A stretch of DNA of 64,000 bases from Siphonodentalium dalli. Lineage: Eukaryota > Mollusca > Scaphopoda > Gadilida > Siphonodentaliidae. The translations under genes were made by a program, and so were the position numbers. Every line of letters begins with the position of its first letter. Positions within the stretch are counted from its first letter, which is position 1. A model generated the notes under the pieces. It did no database searches. It saw nothing but the letters and a program-made list of their open reading frames with translations, and was not told where the DNA came from. Location of the stretch: assembly GCA_032622095.1 (NCBI GenBank), contig CP136067.1, positions 196,626,052 through 196,690,051 on the forward strand. The letters run 5' to 3'. Positions 62,341 through 64,000 of the stretch are shown piece after piece.

Positions 62341-63024
62341 GAAAGTTTCTTTATTATCAAATTTCTATAGAAACTTATTCATATATATTCTATTTACGAG
62401 ATGGATGTTGATTTGCTTGTGTTCCATAGAGTATGGATGCAAGTTGGTCTGACATTTTGTGTGGAATGCATTTCGATGATATATCCCTGCATAAATCCAC
62501 ATAAGTTTGAACATATATACCAGTAGGTCTGCACCAGTGGTCATGTGACCTATTAAGAGGTGGTTAAATAAATGTAGAGGTTGGATGTGTGTCACCGCCT
62601 ACAATATATCAACTGATAATTATACAATAATATTCAATGTAACATTGGGACTATTGGTTGTAATATTTTAGCTGATATCTTCCTGAATATACCTGAAATA
62701 CAGTCAAACAAGTATAAATCCATGATGGCCGCCAAGGCCACGTGACCTCTATAGGGTGGTCAAAGCGGCTACAAATGGCCCAAACAAATTATACCCAAGG
62801 ATACCAGAGGTACACCACATTATCCATAAACACCCACAATCCATGTATATACATGTACAGAATGCATGGGATGGGGGGGACTGTATGTGACGCTGTGTGG
62901 CATCAAAAGACCTATATTAAAGGTACTCAATAGTGGTGATGTTTTTACAGACTTTTATTATAAATTGAATATTATAGTTATATTCTAATTCATATAATAA
63001 TAACATTGATCGATATAATTGCGC
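62341..63024. other. Unannotated stretch
   Basis: No gene recognised. Contains a stray TTAAAGGTACTCAAT at about 62918. Confidence 0.35.
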
Positions 63025-63032
63025 TAAGTAAC

Positions 63033-63739
63033 TAGGGCCGTATCAATTAACAGCTCTTCGATTCGATTCGAATCACAATGTTTCCCTGACGATTCGTGCA
63101 TCACGATGCAGCTACTCTGGAGTACATGTATGATATCTGATATCAGTGGGACAAGCGGGTCATTTAGAGCATACTTTATCATGATGACTGTTCAATATTG
63201 TAACACTGATGGGGTACTTGTGTTATCAATGAAACTAATATCAATTCTTAATATTTATTCACATCTGGATATGATCAGAAATGTTTTCAACGATTGTAGT
63301 TGCATCATTTTGCGGTAAAATTCGGTTGGCAATTATCGCAATACGATAGGGGAACAATTTTACGTTCGTACTCATATTTCACCAATTTTTGTACCTGGCT
63401 TGCCTGTCCTGAGTTTCACGGGAAAATGGCCAATTTGATACTATTTGTCGTTATATACATATTTATCACTCCATTTATTATTCATTTTCATAAAAATAAA
63501 ATAAAAGAAGCTGAGGATGACATGTTTAAAATGTTTGAAGCATGAATTTGGCGATAAGTAGTTTTCAGATAGTTACGTTACGCACACAGTGTTCCCCTAT
63601 CGTATTGCGATAATCGCCAACCGTAAAATTCGGGGTTGCGAAAATTCAAAAATACAGAATCGAATTGGCAATGAAATGAATCGCATCAAGAACCGGAAAT
63701 CGCGATGCATCAATATCGTGATGAATCGTTAAGGCCCTA
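63033..63739. mobile_element. hAT MITE H4 with nested foldback
   Basis: Termini TAGGGCCGTATCAATTAACA and a right end reading CGTTAAGGCCCTA, flanked by the exact 8-bp duplication TAAGTAAC at 63025-63032 and 63740-63747. Subterminal CGATTCGATTCGAATCAC on the left and CGATGCATCAATATCGTGAT on the right. A foldback element (63313-63631) sits inside. Confidence 0.88.
63313..63631. mobile_element. Foldback element with AATACGATAGGGGAACA ends (copy 2)
   Basis: Arms share TTATCGCAATACGATAGGGG in inverted orientation and extend outward to GGTAAAATTCGGTTGG. The interior (TTCGTACTCATATTTCACCA ... ATAGTTACGTTACGCACACA) is closely related to the copy at 30389-30675. It is nested in hAT H4. Confidence 0.7.
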
Positions 63740-63747
63740 TAAGTAAC

Positions 63748-64000
63748 CCAAGCTAGGGGTTGAAGACTTCTCCCTCTGGAGATTTTAGGGAAACTTCAGC
63801 CCAAAATTGGGAGAAATGGGGAGACTTAAGAAATACTGTTTTATTTATAACATAATTAAAAAGATAAAATAACAAGATAATACATGTTTAGCAGCAATAA
63901 AATACAGCACAAGTATAGTTTAGATAGATAACCTGACATTGTATTTCTTCAATTTATAATGTTTATTTAAAAATAAAAAATGTTGACTTTATCTGAAGAA
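63748..64000. other. Unannotated window end
   Basis: AT-rich sequence; nothing recognised. Confidence 0.35.

Overview
This is eukaryotic DNA: AT-rich, intron-bearing and crowded with non-autonomous transposable elements. It contains no bacterial operons, ribosome binding sites, tRNA arrays or CRISPR. The gene structures and the style of the repeats (short foldback elements, tRNA-derived SINE, repeats ending in (GGAC)n-like tails) suggest a marine lophotrochozoan, most likely a bivalve mollusc. That placement is inference; no sequence comparison was possible.

Two protein genes are recognisable. On the minus strand, the last two exons of MRPL32 (mitochondrial large-subunit ribosomal protein bL32m) lie at 23665-23399 and 18065-17854. 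They are separated by a ~5.3 kb intron. On the plus strand, seven consecutive exons of an FBXO47 (F-box only protein 47) orthologue run from 41978 to 54583, with phase-compatible GT-AG introns. Its C-terminal exon(s) and exon 1 of MRPL32 were not found. A possible terminal exon of an unknown plus-strand gene sits at 1992-2178.

The rest is mostly mobile-element history. There are three TTAA-target (piggyBac-like) MITE families, called A, B and C here. Most copies share one ~70 bp palindromic hairpin module. A TA-target foldback family (E) has ten copies, and a foldback family D has two hairpins per copy. Four non-autonomous hAT elements have exact 8-bp target duplications; one keeps a BED zinc-finger exon. 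Several large terminal-inverted-repeat elements and a tRNA-derived SINE are also present. Many are nested, and empty sites in the same window prove three insertions. A 2.63 kb tandem duplication (24998-30256) cut one hAT element, and a ~2 kb region (31928-33965) is built from ~40 GATATC palindromes.

The most unusual signal is in the MRPL32 terminal intron. A minisatellite of 36 units of 36 bp and 12 units of 46 bp has been amplified from the intron 3' splice acceptor plus the first bases of the last exon. The 5' donor of the same intron is also duplicated, as a 42-bp in-frame tandem repeat. Both ends of one intron therefore carry several competing, mostly frame-preserving splice sites at the junction that encodes the second half of the zinc-ribbon of bL32m.
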